DNA of 64,000 bases, from contig OY970235.1 of the NCBI GenBank assembly GCA_963714145.1, positions 4,402,001 through 4,466,000 of the forward strand. Reading direction: 5' to 3'. The stretch is from JBBWZH01 sp035544115. GTDB lineage: Bacteria > Actinomycetota > Actinomycetes > Mycobacteriales > CADCTP01. The notes under the pieces were generated by a model. The model was not told the DNA's origin. It saw nothing but the letters and a program-made list of their open reading frames with translations, and did not search any database. Position numbers and translations under genes: made by a program. How positions within the stretch are numbered: the stretch's first letter is position 1; the number at the start of each line of letters is the position of its first letter. This document shows, in pieces, positions 1-9,104 of this stretch.

Positions 1-410
1 TCGTACTGGGCGACGGTCTTGACCGTCGGCGGCAGCTTCGATGCCCACGGCTGGTCGGAGAGGTCGAGCAGGTAGCCGGGCTTGGCCAGCACGTAGGTGG
101 CGCCCGGGTTGCCGTTGCCCGGCCAGACCGACATCACGTCCGGTGCGGTGCCCGACGCGAGCTGGGTCCGGATCTGCTGCTGGTACTGGTCCGCGCCGCT
201 GGTCGTGTAGTGCACCTTGACGCCGGGGTTGGCCGCCTCGAACGCCTTGACGACATCCTCGATGGAGCCCTGGTCGACCGACGCGAGGGTCAGCGTGCCG
301 CCGCCGCTGTTGTTGTTGCCGCTGGCGGCATTCGTGCCGCCGCTACAGGCCGCCAGCAGGCCGGCTGCGGTCACCAGGGCCAGCAGGCCCGGCAGGGTGG
401 GCTTCTTCAT
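1..410 (-). CDS. Sugar ABC transporter solute-binding lipoprotein (3' part outside window)
   Basis: Extracellular sugar-binding lipoprotein of a CUT1 ABC importer; only about the first 136 residues are inside the window. A signal peptide ends in a lipobox (LLAAC, Cys near residue 22), followed by a Gly/Ser/Asn-rich linker and the typical family opening (LASVDQGSIEDVVKAFEAAN, then a SGTAPDV motif). The ATG at 410 has a GGGAGA Shine-Dalgarno. It is the last visible gene of a minus-strand operon after two permeases and a GH78 rhamnosidase, so a rhamnose-containing saccharide is the likely ligand (inference from context). Confidence 0.88.
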   Translation of the reverse strand, partial: MKKPTLPGLLALVTAAGLLAACSGGTNAASGNNNSGGGTLTLASVDQGSIEDVVKAFEAANPGVKVHYTTSGADQYQQQIRTQLASGTAPDVMSVWPGNGNPGATYVLAKPGYLLDLSDQPWASKLPPTVKTVAQY

Positions 411-3186
411 GGTGTCTCCCGGCAGGAAGGGGCACTGGTGCCAGCTGGTTGGTGGATTCGCCGTCGGCCGGGGCACCGGCCGGGGCGCTGAGGGTGTAGC
501 TGCCGGACGTGAGCCGCAGGGTCACGCCGGCCGGCGACGGCTCGACCGCGAGGACGCCGGGCCGGTCCGCCGGCTGGTGCGTCCCCCTCGCGCACACCGT
601 CCGGATCGGACGTCGGGAGTCTCGACGACGGCGGTGCAGCCCGGCGGCACGGTCGCGGTCACCGTGATCCGGCCGCCGGCGAGCGACCATCCACATGCGA
701 CGCGTGCCGCGTGCGGTCTGCTGCGTCGGCCCGGGCCCAGCGCAGCCGGCCGCCGGGGAGTGGGCGCAGCAGCAGCTCCCGGTACGCCACCGACCCGGGC
801 GCCTGGTCGATGCCGGCGACCCGGCCGAAGAGCCAGTCACCGACGCTGCCGAGGCTGTAGTGGTTGAACGAGTTCATCGCGGCGGACTGGAACCCGCCGT
901 GCTCGGTCCAGCCGTCCCAGCGTTCCCAGATCGTCGTCGCGCCGTGCCGGATCGTGTATCCCCAGGACGGGAACTCCTCCTGGTGCAGCAGCGCGTAGGC
1001 CAGGTCGGGCCGGCCGTGGTCGGCCAGCACCGGGCAGAGCAACGCCGACGCCCACGAACCCGGTCGACAGCCGGTTGCCCCGACTTCTCGATGTCGGCGA
1101 CCAGGTGCCGGACCGCGGCCGGCACCAGCCGCGGTGGCAGCAGCCCGAACGCCAGCGCGAGCAGGTAGCCGGTCTGGGTGCCGCCTTCGACGGTGCCGTC
1201 GGCGGCGACGTAGGAGTCGATGAACGCGGCCCGGATCGCCGCGTGCAGGGCCCGGTGCCGCGCCGCCTCGGCGGGCCGGTCCAGCACCTCGGCGGCCTCG
1301 GCCACGAGCTGCGCGCTGCGGGCGAAGTACGCGGTCGACAGCACGTCCCGCGGGGTGCTGGCGTCGACCTGCAGCCAGTCGCCGTAGGAGTTTCCGGTGC
1401 GGTGCCGCCAGCGCAGGTCCGGGTTGTGCCGGCGGATGTGCTCGACCCAGGCGACCATCGCGTCGAACGACCGCCGCAGCACCTCCCGGTCCCCGTACGT
1501 CCGCCAGAGGTGCCAGGGGATGATCACTCCGGCGTCGCCCCAGGCCGGCGCGGCTTCGCGGCGGATGGACACGACCGGGGCGACGTCGCGGAACGCGCCG
1601 TCGGCGTCCTGACCGCCGACCACGTCGCGCATCCAGCGGGCGAAGAACGCGGCCACGTCGGCGTTCCGGCTCGCGGTCGGCGCGAAGATCTGGGCGTCGG
1701 CCAGCCAGCCGAGGCGCTCGTCGCGCTGCGGGCAGTCGGTCGGCACCGCGACGAAGTTGCCCCGCTGCCCCCAGCTGATGTTGGACTGCAACTGGTTGAC
1801 CATCGGATCGGAGCACTCGAAGTGTCCGGTCCACGGCGTGTCGCTGTGCAGCACCCGGGCCACCACATCGGTGCCGGCCAGGTCACCAGGATGGTTGTCG
1901 ATCTCGATGTAGCGGAAGCCGTGGTACGTGAACCGCGGCTCGAAGACCTCGGTCGGTTCACCGCCGGCGGTGTAGACGTCGGTGGCCTCGGCCCGGCGCA
2001 GGTTGTCGCGGTACAGCTCGCCGCCGCCGAGGATCTCGGCGTGCCGGATGGCGAGCTGCCACTCGGCCGCGGCGCCCCGGACCGTCAGCCGGACCCGGCC
2101 GACCAGGTTCTGTCCAAAGTCGACGATGAACCGGTGCGGGCCGCGCTGGTGCACCGCCACCGGCGGCACCTCGCGGGTCACCCGGACCGGGTGGTCGGGC
2201 TCGGCGACCAGCGGCCCGGGATCGGGGTCGAGCACGGCGACCCGGCGGACGCCGTCCGGGGCCGCGCCGGGTGTGTCCCAGCCGGGCCGGTGCCAGCGGG
2301 CGTCGACGTGCTCGCCCATCAGCAGATCCGCGCTCCGGGTCGCGCCCTGCTCCTCGGTCCAGCTGGCGTCGGTTGCCACCAGCCGCCGGGAGCCGTCGGC
2401 GAAGTCGACCACCAGCTGGGCCAGGAAGGCGGGCGCGTCGCCGTAGTGCTGCGCGGGCCGGCGCGGGTCGAAGCCGACATGGCCCGACCACCAACCGTCG
2501 GCGACGACCGCGCCGAGCACGTTTGCGCCCTCGCGCAGCAGCTCGGTGACGTCGTAGGTCTGGTACTGCAGCCGCTGGTGGTACTCGGTCCATCCGGGCG
2601 CCAGCTCGGCGTCGCCGACCCGCGCCCCGTTCAGCCGGGGCTCGTAGACGCCCCGCGCGGTGGCGTACAGCCGCGCCCGCACCGGCCGGCGGGCGAGGTC
2701 GAACTCACGGCGCAGGAACAGCGGCGCGCCGCCCGGCGGGGCCGGGTCGTCGTCCCGCGGCGGGTCGACGGGCGGCTGGCCGACCGGGTCGCGACCGACC
2801 CAGACCGCGGCCCAGTCGGCGCGGTACAGCAGGCCGGTCTCGAACCAGCTCCGCGCCGCCGCGGCCGGAGCGCCGGCCTCGTCCCAGACCTCGACCCGCC
2901 AGTGGTAGCGCGTGGCCGACTGCAGTACCGGCCCGTCCCAGGGCACGAGCAGCCCCTCGCCGGACTCGCGCCGGCCGCTGTCCCAGAGCAGCCGGGCCGG
3001 GTCGTCCAGGTCGACCGGCCGCGCGGCGGCGGTGATCCGGTACCCGCTCTGCGCGGCGCCCCGCCGGTCGCAGTCGAGTTTCCAGGACAGCCGGGGGCAC
3101 GGCTCGTCCAGCCCGAGCGGCTCGCGCCGCTGCTCGGTCTGCAGGTCGTAGGGGCGCAGCACCGACCCGCCGGGGACGTCCGTCAT
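407..3186 (-). pseudogene. Alpha-L-rhamnosidase (GH78), broken by several single-base frameshifts
   Basis: Hydrolyses terminal alpha-L-rhamnose. The start ATG at 3186 overlaps the upstream permease stop (ATGA). The N-terminal part is continuous and typical: LRPYDLQTEQRREPLGLD, beta domains, then the (alpha/alpha)6 barrel with the acid motif region DCPQRDERLGWLADAQ. Near 1078 the frame is lost inside DIEKSGNRLSTGFVG and returns in another frame (LLCPVLADHGRPDLAYALLHQEEFP). Four shifts, near 1078, 1050, 737 and 707, each look like one extra base; the last 300 bases need more. The 3' end is not certain; a stop at 407 would overlap the next start as ATGA, as elsewhere in this operon. Either a decaying gene or uncorrected sequence errors. 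Confidence 0.8.
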
Positions 3187-4006
3187 CCTTTGAGCCCGCC
3201 GGCGAAGCCGTTGATGATGCTGCGCTGCAGCGCGAAGTAGACCGCCAGGATCGGCGCGATGCTGATCAGCAGCGCGGCGAAGATGAGGTTCCAGTCGGTG
3301 ACGAACTGGCCGACGAACCCGGCTATCGCGACCGGGATGGTCTGCTGGGTGCTGCCGCTGAGGTAGAGCAGCGGGGTGAAGAAGTCGTTCCAGATCGAAG
3401 ACCGCGTTGAGCACCAGGGCGGTCACGGTGATCGGCCTGAGCATCGGGAACACCACGTACCGGAAGACCTCCAGCGGACGGCAGCCGTCGATCAGCGCGG
3501 CGTCCTCGAAGTCGAGTCGGCAGCGCCCGCAGGAAACCGATGTAGAGGAACGTCGTGAACGGCACCTGCAGCCCGGAGTAGAAGAGGATCAGCGCCCAGG
3601 CGGTGCCGAGCAGGCCGAGGTCGCGCATCGTCTGGTAGAGCGGCAGCGCGGCGAGCTGGAACGGCAGCACCAGCCCGAGCATGATCAGCAGGAACATCCC
3701 GCGCGACCAGTGCGCGGTCGCCCGGGCCAGCGGGTACGCGGCGAGCGCCGACACCACCAGCACGACCAGCACGCTGCCGCTGGTCACCAGCGCGCTGTTG
3801 ACCAGCGCACCGCCGAGCCCGCCCCGCTGCCACGCCTCGGTGAAGTTGTGCAGGGTCGGCGAGGTGGTCGGCCGGATCGGCGACGAGGTGTCCGACGGTG
3901 CGCGGACGGCGAGGTTGATCAGCACGTAGACCGGGAAGCCGACGACCAGCGCGACGGCGACCATCACCAGTTCCAGGCCGAACGTGCGCCAGCGGTAGCG
4001 GTTCAT
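3183..4006 (-). pseudogene. Sugar ABC transporter permease (MalG type), two frameshifts
   Basis: Inner-membrane permease of the CUT1 family, partner of the gene at 4003..4977, with an ATGA overlap at its start and another with the rhamnosidase at its end. It opens MNRYRWRTFGLELVMVAV, has several membrane segments, and ends with the MalG-type tail FAGGLKG. The reading frame is broken twice: one extra base near 3517 (before LDFEDAALIDG, the EAA loop) and one near 3396 (before IWNDFFTPLL). Removing both restores a full-length permease of about 273 residues. Both events are single-base insertions, as in the neighbouring rhamnosidase. Confidence 0.82.
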
Positions 4007-4977
4007 GAGGCGGCCCTCTCGTCGCGGGCCAGCACCAGGTACTGGCCGGTGGAGACGACCGCCACGATGATCGTGAGCACCACGGCGAGGGCGATGCTGT
4101 AGCCGAACTCGCCGAGCGTGAACGCGTCCTTGTAGATCAGCGTCGACAGCGTGTCGGTGGCGTGCCCGGGGCCGCCGCCGGTCAGCGCGTACACCTGGTC
4201 GAACAGCTTGATGCCGCCGATGATCGACAGCATCAGGTTGATCGTGAGCGCCGGGGCGAGCAGCGGGCGGATCACCGACCAGAAGCGCCGGAACCGGCCG
4301 ACCCCGTCGATGGCCGCGGCCTCGTAGATCTCCTTCGGCACCGACTGCAGGCCGGCCAGGAAGATGACCATCGAGTAGCCGCTGAACTGCCACACGATGA
4401 CGGCGACGATCGACCACAGCGCCAGCCGCGGGTCACCCAGCCAGTCGCGCTGCCACGAGTCCAGCCCGACCGCGCCCAGCAGGCTGTTGACCGCACCATC
4501 CGGGCCCAGCAGGTTGCGCCACAGGTAGGCGGTCACGATCGGGGTGACCACCGCCGGGGCGAACAGGAACACCCGCAGCACATTGCGCGACTTGATCACC
4601 GTGTTGACGCCCAGGGCCAGCAGCAGCCCGACCCCGTTCTGGATGACCGTGATCGCGACCGCGATCAGCAGCGTGTGCCCGATCGCCTGCCGCGCGGTCG
4701 CGTCATGCACGACGTCGGCGAAGTTGGCCAGGCCGATGAACGAGAACGCGGGGTCGAGGCCGTCCCAGTCGGTGAACGCGTAGTACACGCCGCGAGCGCT
4801 GGGCACCAGCACCACGAACGAGAACAACAGCAACGCCGGCAGCGCGAACCACCAGGGCGGGGTCGTGGCGCGGCGCCGGCGGCCGGCGCGGCGGTCCGGC
4901 GCGATCGCGACCGCCGCCCCGACCTGTTCGTCCGAGGTGATCGTCACCGACCCGTGCACCCCCTTGAAAGGTTTCAT
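4003..4977 (-). CDS. Sugar ABC transporter permease (MalF type)
   Basis: Membrane permease of a CUT1 ABC importer. About 324 residues with a basic cytoplasmic N-terminus (RRAGRRRRATTPPWW), six predicted membrane segments and the EAA loop (EIYEAAAIDGVGRFRRFWSV). The ATG at 4977 (MKPFKGVHG) is preferred over the longer open frame because it lies just downstream of the operator-bearing promoter region. It is the first gene of the operon and overlaps the second permease by ATGA. No ATP-binding subunit is encoded here; such importers usually share an MsiK-type ATPase encoded elsewhere. Confidence 0.9.
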   Translation of the reverse strand: MKPFKGVHGSVTITSDEQVGAAVAIAPDRRAGRRRRATTPPWWFALPALLLFSFVVLVPSARGVYYAFTDWDGLDPAFSFIGLANFADVVHDATARQAIGHTLLIAVAITVIQNGVGLLLALGVNTVIKSRNVLRVFLFAPAVVTPIVTAYLWRNLLGPDGAVNSLLGAVGLDSWQRDWLGDPRLALWSIVAVIVWQFSGYSMVIFLAGLQSVPKEIYEAAAIDGVGRFRRFWSVIRPLLAPALTINLMLSIIGGIKLFDQVYALTGGGPGHATDTLSTLIYKDAFTLGEFGYSIALAVVLTIIVAVVSTGQYLVLARDERAAS

Positions 4978-5082
4978 TCGCCTGCCGTACCGGAGGCCCT
5001 GCCTTTTCCGACAACTGGAGCCGCCGTCCCGCGTCCATCGAGGCCCCACCGCGGGGAGGGGCACCGGACGGCTCGGTCGGCG

Positions 5083-5094
5083 ATGGGTAACGTT
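5083..5094 (+). promoter_or_regulatory. Predicted LacI-family operator, copy 1
   Basis: ATGGGTAACGTT, extended rightwards as TTACGA. It contains the AACGTT core seen in many LacI/GalR operators and lies about 105 bases upstream of the permease start. The same 12 bases occur inverted at 5269..5280. Confidence 0.6.
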
Positions 5095-5268
5095 TTACGA
5101 ACTGGTCGCCCGACCCTAGGAGCGGTCCGGCGCAACGTCAAGAGTCGGGCAGGTTTCAGGTCGATCACGCCAGCGCGAGCACTCGGCTCTGACCTGCGGA
5201 GTTGTTCGACGGTACGGAGCCCGGCCGGCCGAGCGGCTGATCCGTCAGACCAGTACACTCCGTTGATC

Positions 5269-5280
5269 AACGTTACCCAT
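5269..5280 (-). promoter_or_regulatory. Predicted LacI-family operator, copy 2
   Basis: AACGTTACCCAT on the plus strand, the exact inverse of copy 1, 20 bases before the lacI-type start codon. Its position suggests autoregulation, with both copies serving the two divergent transcripts. Confidence 0.6.
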
Positions 5281-5300
5281 ACTGACCTCGGAGTGGCCTG

Positions 5301-6341
5301 ATGGAGCCGACGGCGCCGCCCCGCCGGGTGACGATCGTCGACGTCGCCCAGCACGCCCGGGTCTCCACCACGGCGGTCTCGAAGGTGCTGCGCAACGCGT
5401 ACGGGGTCAGCCCGTCGATGCGGGCGAAGGTGCGCCAGGCCATCACCGAGCTCGGCTACCGGCCGCACGCCGCGGCCCGGGGCATGCGGGGGCAGAGCTA
5501 CACCCTGGGCGTGCTGGTGCCCGATCTCCACAACCCGTTCTTCGCCCAGGTGATCGACGGCATGATGGACCAACTGGCCGACACCGACTACCAGGTCCTG
5601 GTGGGTCCGAGCCGGTGCGGGCACGAGGCGGAGACCCGGGCCACCGAAGCGATGATCGACCGCAGCATGGACGGCGTGATCCTGATCGCGCCCACCTCGG
5701 CCCCCGCGCAGCTCGACCACATCGCCCGGACCGTGCCGACCGTCGTCATCGGCCGGCACGGGCGGTCTGCGGCGTACGACCGGGTCGTCGACGACGACCA
5801 CACCGGCGCCGCGCTCGTCGTCGGTCACCTCGCCGACCTCGGCCACCGCCGGATCGCGCACATCGAACACCTCGAGAACGACCCGGTCCGCACCGCCGAG
5901 ATGCCGAACGCCGTCCGGGCCAAGGGCTACCGGGACGCGATGGCCGCGCGCGGCCTGGCCGACGAGATCGACGTCGTGTCCACCAGTTACACCCAGCAGG
6001 GCGGCTACCTCGGTGCGCAGCAACTGCTGGCCCGACCCGACCGTCCGACGGCGATCTTCGCCGGCGCGGACATCGTCGCCATGGGCGTGCTGACGGCGAT
6101 CGACGAGGCCGGCCTCGCGGTACCCGCCGACATCTCCGTCGCCGGCTACGACAACACCCCGTTCGCCGCCCTCGGCCCGATCTCGCTCACCACCGTCGAC
6201 CAGGCCGGCCGCCAGTTCGGCGGCAACGCCGCGCGGTTGCTGCTGGAGCGGATAGCCGAACGCGACCGGCCGGCGGTCCAGGTCTTCCTCTCCCCCACCC
6301 TCGTCGTCCGCCGCACCACCGCTCCCCCGCCGGCGGTGTAG
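5301..6341 (+). CDS. LacI-family transcriptional regulator
   Basis: DNA-binding sugar sensor, 346 residues. An N-terminal LacI helix-turn-helix (TIVDVAQHARVSTTAVSKVL, about residues 11-30) and hinge are followed by a periplasmic-binding-protein-like effector domain (LGVLVPDLHNPFFAQVIDG to the C-terminal SVAGYDNTPFAALG). The ATG at 5301 has a GGAG about 8 bases upstream. It is divergent from the rhamnoside transport operon and probably represses both that operon and itself through the inverted operators upstream. The effector is likely rhamnose or a rhamnosyl oligosaccharide (inference). Confidence 0.92.
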   Translation: MEPTAPPRRVTIVDVAQHARVSTTAVSKVLRNAYGVSPSMRAKVRQAITELGYRPHAAARGMRGQSYTLGVLVPDLHNPFFAQVIDGMMDQLADTDYQVLVGPSRCGHEAETRATEAMIDRSMDGVILIAPTSAPAQLDHIARTVPTVVIGRHGRSAAYDRVVDDDHTGAALVVGHLADLGHRRIAHIEHLENDPVRTAEMPNAVRAKGYRDAMAARGLADEIDVVSTSYTQQGGYLGAQQLLARPDRPTAIFAGADIVAMGVLTAIDEAGLAVPADISVAGYDNTPFAALGPISLTTVDQAGRQFGGNAARLLLERIAERDRPAVQVFLSPTLVVRRTTAPPPAV

Positions 6342-6354
6342 GGCGCGGTACGAG

Positions 6355-6416
6355 GTCTGCCGGCTGACCGGGAAGAGGATGTCGGCCCGGGCCGGCTCGC
6401 CGGCCGGCCGGCAGAC
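6355..6416. terminator. Inverted repeat between convergent genes
   Basis: GTCTGCCGGC (6355..6364) and its exact inverse (6407..6416) are separated by 42 GC-rich bases, between the ends of the lacI-type gene and the convergent CCPF-motif gene. It could fold into a terminator-like stem; there is no T-run. Confidence 0.35.
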
Positions 6417-6424
6417 GCAGCCGC

Positions 6425-6871
6425 CTACCCGCCGGGGCGGACCGTGGTGACCGTTGCGGTGTCGTTGGTGGTGATGACGAAACCGAGGTCGGTAAGCCGT
6501 CGCCGCATGCCCTCGATCCCGTCGGCCACGGTCTCCGGGATGTTGTAGAACTCGGCCAGGACGGCGCGGGCGGTGGGGTCGTCCAGCACGGTGATGTCCC
6601 AGTGGACCTGACCGCCCGCGGCGACGACGGTGAAGTCGGCGAACGGGCAGCACGCCTTCTCCCGCGCCGACAGGTCCCGCACCCAGGCCTCGACCCCGTC
6701 GGCGGCGTCGAGCCGGAACCGGATCCCGTCAGTGCTGCGGTCCCGGCCGACCAGGTGCCGGGCGAACAGCTGGCCGTACTCGGCCATCCGCTCCTGCGGG
6801 GTGTCCGGCGCGTTGGTCATGTCACAGGCGATCGGCGTCGAGCCGACGGTCGGGGTGGTGCTGGCTTCCAT
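6425..6871 (-). CDS. Conserved protein with CCPF motif, probable metal-response partner
   Basis: A 148-residue soluble protein of unknown function. The middle carries a conspicuous Cys pair (LSAREKACCPFADFTVV), as in small actinobacterial proteins found beside MerR regulators in metal-resistance loci; a metal-binding role is an inference. The start at 6871 has an AGGAGGAG ribosome site. It is transcribed divergently from the MerR gene at 6976, and its promoter has the over-long, dyad-bearing spacer typical of MerR-activated genes. Confidence 0.75.
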   Translation of the reverse strand: MEASTTPTVGSTPIACDMTNAPDTPQERMAEYGQLFARHLVGRDRSTDGIRFRLDAADGVEAWVRDLSAREKACCPFADFTVVAAGGQVHWDITVLDDPTARAVLAEFYNIPETVADGIEGMRRRLTDLGFVITTNDTATVTTVRPGG

Positions 6872-6914
6872 GGTCTCCTCCTGGATCGGTGGGCGTTGCG
6901 CCGGTCACCTGGCG

Positions 6915-6946
6915 ACCGTAGGGTCTGGACTTAGGTCCAGAGTCAA
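6915..6946 (-). promoter_or_regulatory. MerR-type promoter and operator
   Basis: On the minus strand: TTGACT (-35, 6941..6946), a 19-base spacer, then CTACGGT (-10, 6915..6921). The spacer holds a perfect dyad, TCTGGAC-TTAG-GTCCAGA (6924..6941 on the plus strand). A 19-base spacer with a central dyad is the hallmark of MerR-controlled promoters; it drives the CCPF-motif gene and would also cover the merR promoter. Confidence 0.75.
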
Positions 6947-6975
6947 GGGTGATCGGCCGGGGAGGTCGGCTCGGT

Positions 6976-7347
6976 ATGAAGATCGGCCAGGTCGCCACCG
7001 AGGCCGGGGTCACCGTCGACACGGTGCGGTTCTACGAACGCCGCGGCGTCCTCCCACCGCCGCGGCGGCGCCCGTCCGGCTACCGCGAATACACCCCGGC
7101 CGCGGTGGAGCGCATCCGGATGGCCCGTGCCCTGCAGCAGCTCGGGCTCACCCTCGACGAGGTCATCGACGCGCTGCACGAGAACGACGCCGGCACCGCC
7201 AGCTGTGACAACCAGCTCTGGCGGCTGGAGGCGGTCATCGACCGCATCGACGCCAGGATCGCCGATCTGCGGCGCACCCGACGCGCGATCACCCGGACCG
7301 TCGCCGAATGCCGCGCCGGCCGGTGCCGGTTCACCGCGGACTCCTGA
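6976..7347 (+). CDS. MerR-family metal-responsive regulator
   Basis: A 123-residue activator. The N-terminal winged helix (MKIGQVATEAGVTVDTVRFY) is followed by YERRGVLPPPRR, a dimerisation helix and a C-terminal tail with Cys residues (ASCDNQ, then CRAGRC). Cys before and after the long helix are the usual thiol metal ligands of MerR/CueR/ZntR-type sensors, so a soft metal ion is the likely effector. The ATG at 6976 is chosen over an upstream in-frame start because GGGGAGG lies 11 bases before it. It is divergent from the CCPF-motif gene across the MerR-type promoter. Confidence 0.88.
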   Translation: MKIGQVATEAGVTVDTVRFYERRGVLPPPRRRPSGYREYTPAAVERIRMARALQQLGLTLDEVIDALHENDAGTASCDNQLWRLEAVIDRIDARIADLRRTRRAITRTVAECRAGRCRFTADS

Positions 7348-7910
7348 CCCGCCCGGCAGACGACGGGATCACTGCCAGGCCCTGGTAGGGGGCCAGCTCG
7401 GGGCCCGCTCTGGATCAGCCAGGTCCGGGGCGACCAGCTCCACCTCGAACACCAGGTAGCTGGCGCCGAGCCGGTAGCTGTCCGGTCCGGCCACCGCTGG
7501 TACACCTGGTGGCCCAGTCGGCTGCTGACCCCTCGCTGACTTGGCGGCTGGGCCGGCGGGCGACAGGCGCGCCGACCCCGCTCACATTGTGTATCGACAA
7601 GAATACATTCAGTCAGTCAAATCGTTGAGCCTTTTCCCGACTGAACGCAGCACTTCCTCGCTCCGCGAGCGTGTAAAGGATGACTGGCTCAGCGGGGCGG
7701 ACGCGCATTTCGCTGGCGCCACCCGGTTCGGCCGGCTTTCCGGAAGCGGGCCGAACCGGGTTTCTCCCAGTCGGTCAGCTGTCAATTCTCCAGCCGCCGC
7801 TCGCGGCGGATCCGGCCTGCCCGAATCCACGCCGCGCGGCGGTCATCCGCTAATTCCAAGGGACGACGACATATGGGTAAAACACCAGTTGCCCTATCCG
7901 GGTGGCCAGT
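7348..7910. other. 563-base stretch without a supported gene
   Basis: No convincing reading frame. On the minus strand a short piece near 7395..7470 reads like a protein end (GASYLVFEVELVAPDLADPE) but is open to both sides only by shifting frame, so it may be a gene remnant. From about 7580 the composition is clearly less GC-rich than the flanks. This part has a TGTAT-N8-ATACA dyad (7590..7607) and a strong hairpin (7722..7760), and probably holds the promoter and leader of the glycosyltransferase pair. Confidence 0.5.
7722..7760. terminator. Strong 12-bp stem-loop
   Basis: CCCGGTTCGGCC (7722..7733) pairs perfectly with GGCCGAACCGGG (7749..7760) across a 15-base loop, followed by TTTCTCCC. 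It lies 150 bases before the glycosyltransferase gene, so it could be a terminator for upstream transcripts or an attenuator in a leader. Confidence 0.5.
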
Positions 7911-9104
7911 ATGGAGTTGACCATTCTCATGCCCTGCCTCAATGAGGCCGAGACGGTCGCCACGTGCGTCCAGAAGGCCCGCGCCTTTCTCGCTGAGCAC
8001 GGCATCGACGGTGAGGTCCTGATCGCGGACAACGGCAGCACAGACGGTAGCCAGGAACTCGCCCGCGCGGCCGGCGCCCGCATCGAGCCGGTGGCAGCGC
8101 GCGGTTACGGCGCGGCCCTACTGAGCGGTGTCCGAGCCGCGCAGGGCCGCTACGTGATCATGGGCGACGCCGACGACAGCTATGACTTCTCGGCGTTGAT
8201 GCCGTTCGTCGCCCAGTTGCGCGGTGGCGCCGACCTGGTGATGGGCAACCGGTTCGCCGGGGGGATCGCTCCGGGGGCGATGCCGCACCTGCACCGCTAC
8301 CTGGGCAATCCGGTGCTCAGCTTTCTCGGCCGGCTGTTCTTCCACATCCCGGTCGGCGACTTCCACTGCGGGCTGCGCGGTTTCCGACGGGACAGCGTGC
8401 TCCGCCTGTCGCTGGCCTCACTCGGGATGGAATTCGCCAGCGAGATGGTGGTCAAGGCGTCACTGCGCGGGCTGCGGGTGGTCGAGGTGCCGACCACGCT
8501 GTCGCCCGATGGCCGCTCCCGGCCACCACATCTGCGAACGTGGCGGGACGGTTGGCGGCATCTGCGCTTCCTGCTGCTCTACAGTCCGCGCTGGCTCTTC
8601 CTCTATCCCGGTCTGGCGCTGATCCTGGCAAGTCTCGTGACAGGCGTGGCGACCAGCGTCGGGGCGGTCCGGCTCGGCGGCGTCGTCCTCGACGTCAACA
8701 CGCTCGTCGCCGCGGCCGGCGGCGTCATCGCCGGGTTTCAGGCCGTACTGTTCGCAGTGCTGACCAAGGTGTACGCGGCGGTCGACGGGTTCCTGCCTGC
8801 GGGCCCACAGATCCGGTGGGTGCGCGACCGGTTCCGGTTGGAGTGGGGCCTGCTCGCCAGCGCGTCGCTGTTCATCGCCGGCGCGGCCGGCATCACGATC
8901 GCGCTGCTTCACTGGAACCACGCCGGCTTCGGAGCCCTGGACGCGCGCCGGGAACTGCGGCTGGTCGTGCCGAGCGTCGTCGCTTTCGTCGTCGGCTGCC
9001 AGATCGCGTTCGCGAGCCTTTTCGTCAGCATCCTCGCGATCCGGCACCGCGCCGTCGACCCCGACGAGCCGGAGTTGACCACGGAACTGGCCGTACCGGC
9101 ATGA
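7911..9104 (+). CDS. Family 2 membrane glycosyltransferase (polyprenyl-phosphate sugar transferase-like)
   Basis: A dolichol-phosphate-mannose-synthase-like GT2 enzyme of about 398 residues. The GT-A domain shows LTILMPCLNEAETV near the start, DNGSTDGS, and the GDADDSYDF metal-binding motif, then FHCGLRGFRRD. Four hydrophobic segments form a membrane tail. The start is ATG 7911 with a GGGTGG stretch six bases upstream, or GTG 7902 in the same frame. The stop overlaps the next gene (ATGA). The pair probably makes and uses a lipid-linked sugar at the membrane; acceptor and sugar are unknown. Confidence 0.85.
   Translation: MELTILMPCLNEAETVATCVQKARAFLAEHGIDGEVLIADNGSTDGSQELARAAGARIEPVAARGYGAALLSGVRAAQGRYVIMGDADDSYDFSALMPFVAQLRGGADLVMGNRFAGGIAPGAMPHLHRYLGNPVLSFLGRLFFHIPVGDFHCGLRGFRRDSVLRLSLASLGMEFASEMVVKASLRGLRVVEVPTTLSPDGRSRPPHLRTWRDGWRHLRFLLLYSPRWLFLYPGLALILASLVTGVATSVGAVRLGGVVLDVNTLVAAAGGVIAGFQAVLFAVLTKVYAAVDGFLPAGPQIRWVRDRFRLEWGLLASASLFIAGAAGITIALLHWNHAGFGALDARRELRLVVPSVVAFVVGCQIAFASLFVSILAIRHRAVDPDEPELTTELAVPA

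Larger units (their letters stand above)
4978..5300. promoter_or_regulatory. Divergent control region of the rhamnoside operon and lacI-type gene
   Basis: A 323-base stretch without a gene between the minus-strand permease and the plus-strand LacI regulator. It holds two inverted copies of a 12-bp sequence (5083..5094 and 5269..5280), one facing each gene, and is visibly richer in A/T around them. No confident -35/-10 pair could be picked. Confidence 0.6.

Noticed and set aside
4974..6653. A 559-codon minus-strand frame across the LacI gene
   Set aside because: Antisense of a well-supported LacI gene, with low-complexity Arg/Gly/His composition and no recognisable motif.
7541..7945. A 134-codon plus-strand frame before the glycosyltransferase
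   Set aside because: Ends inside the glycosyltransferase gene, spans the strong hairpin and has no conserved pattern; the region reads as a leader.
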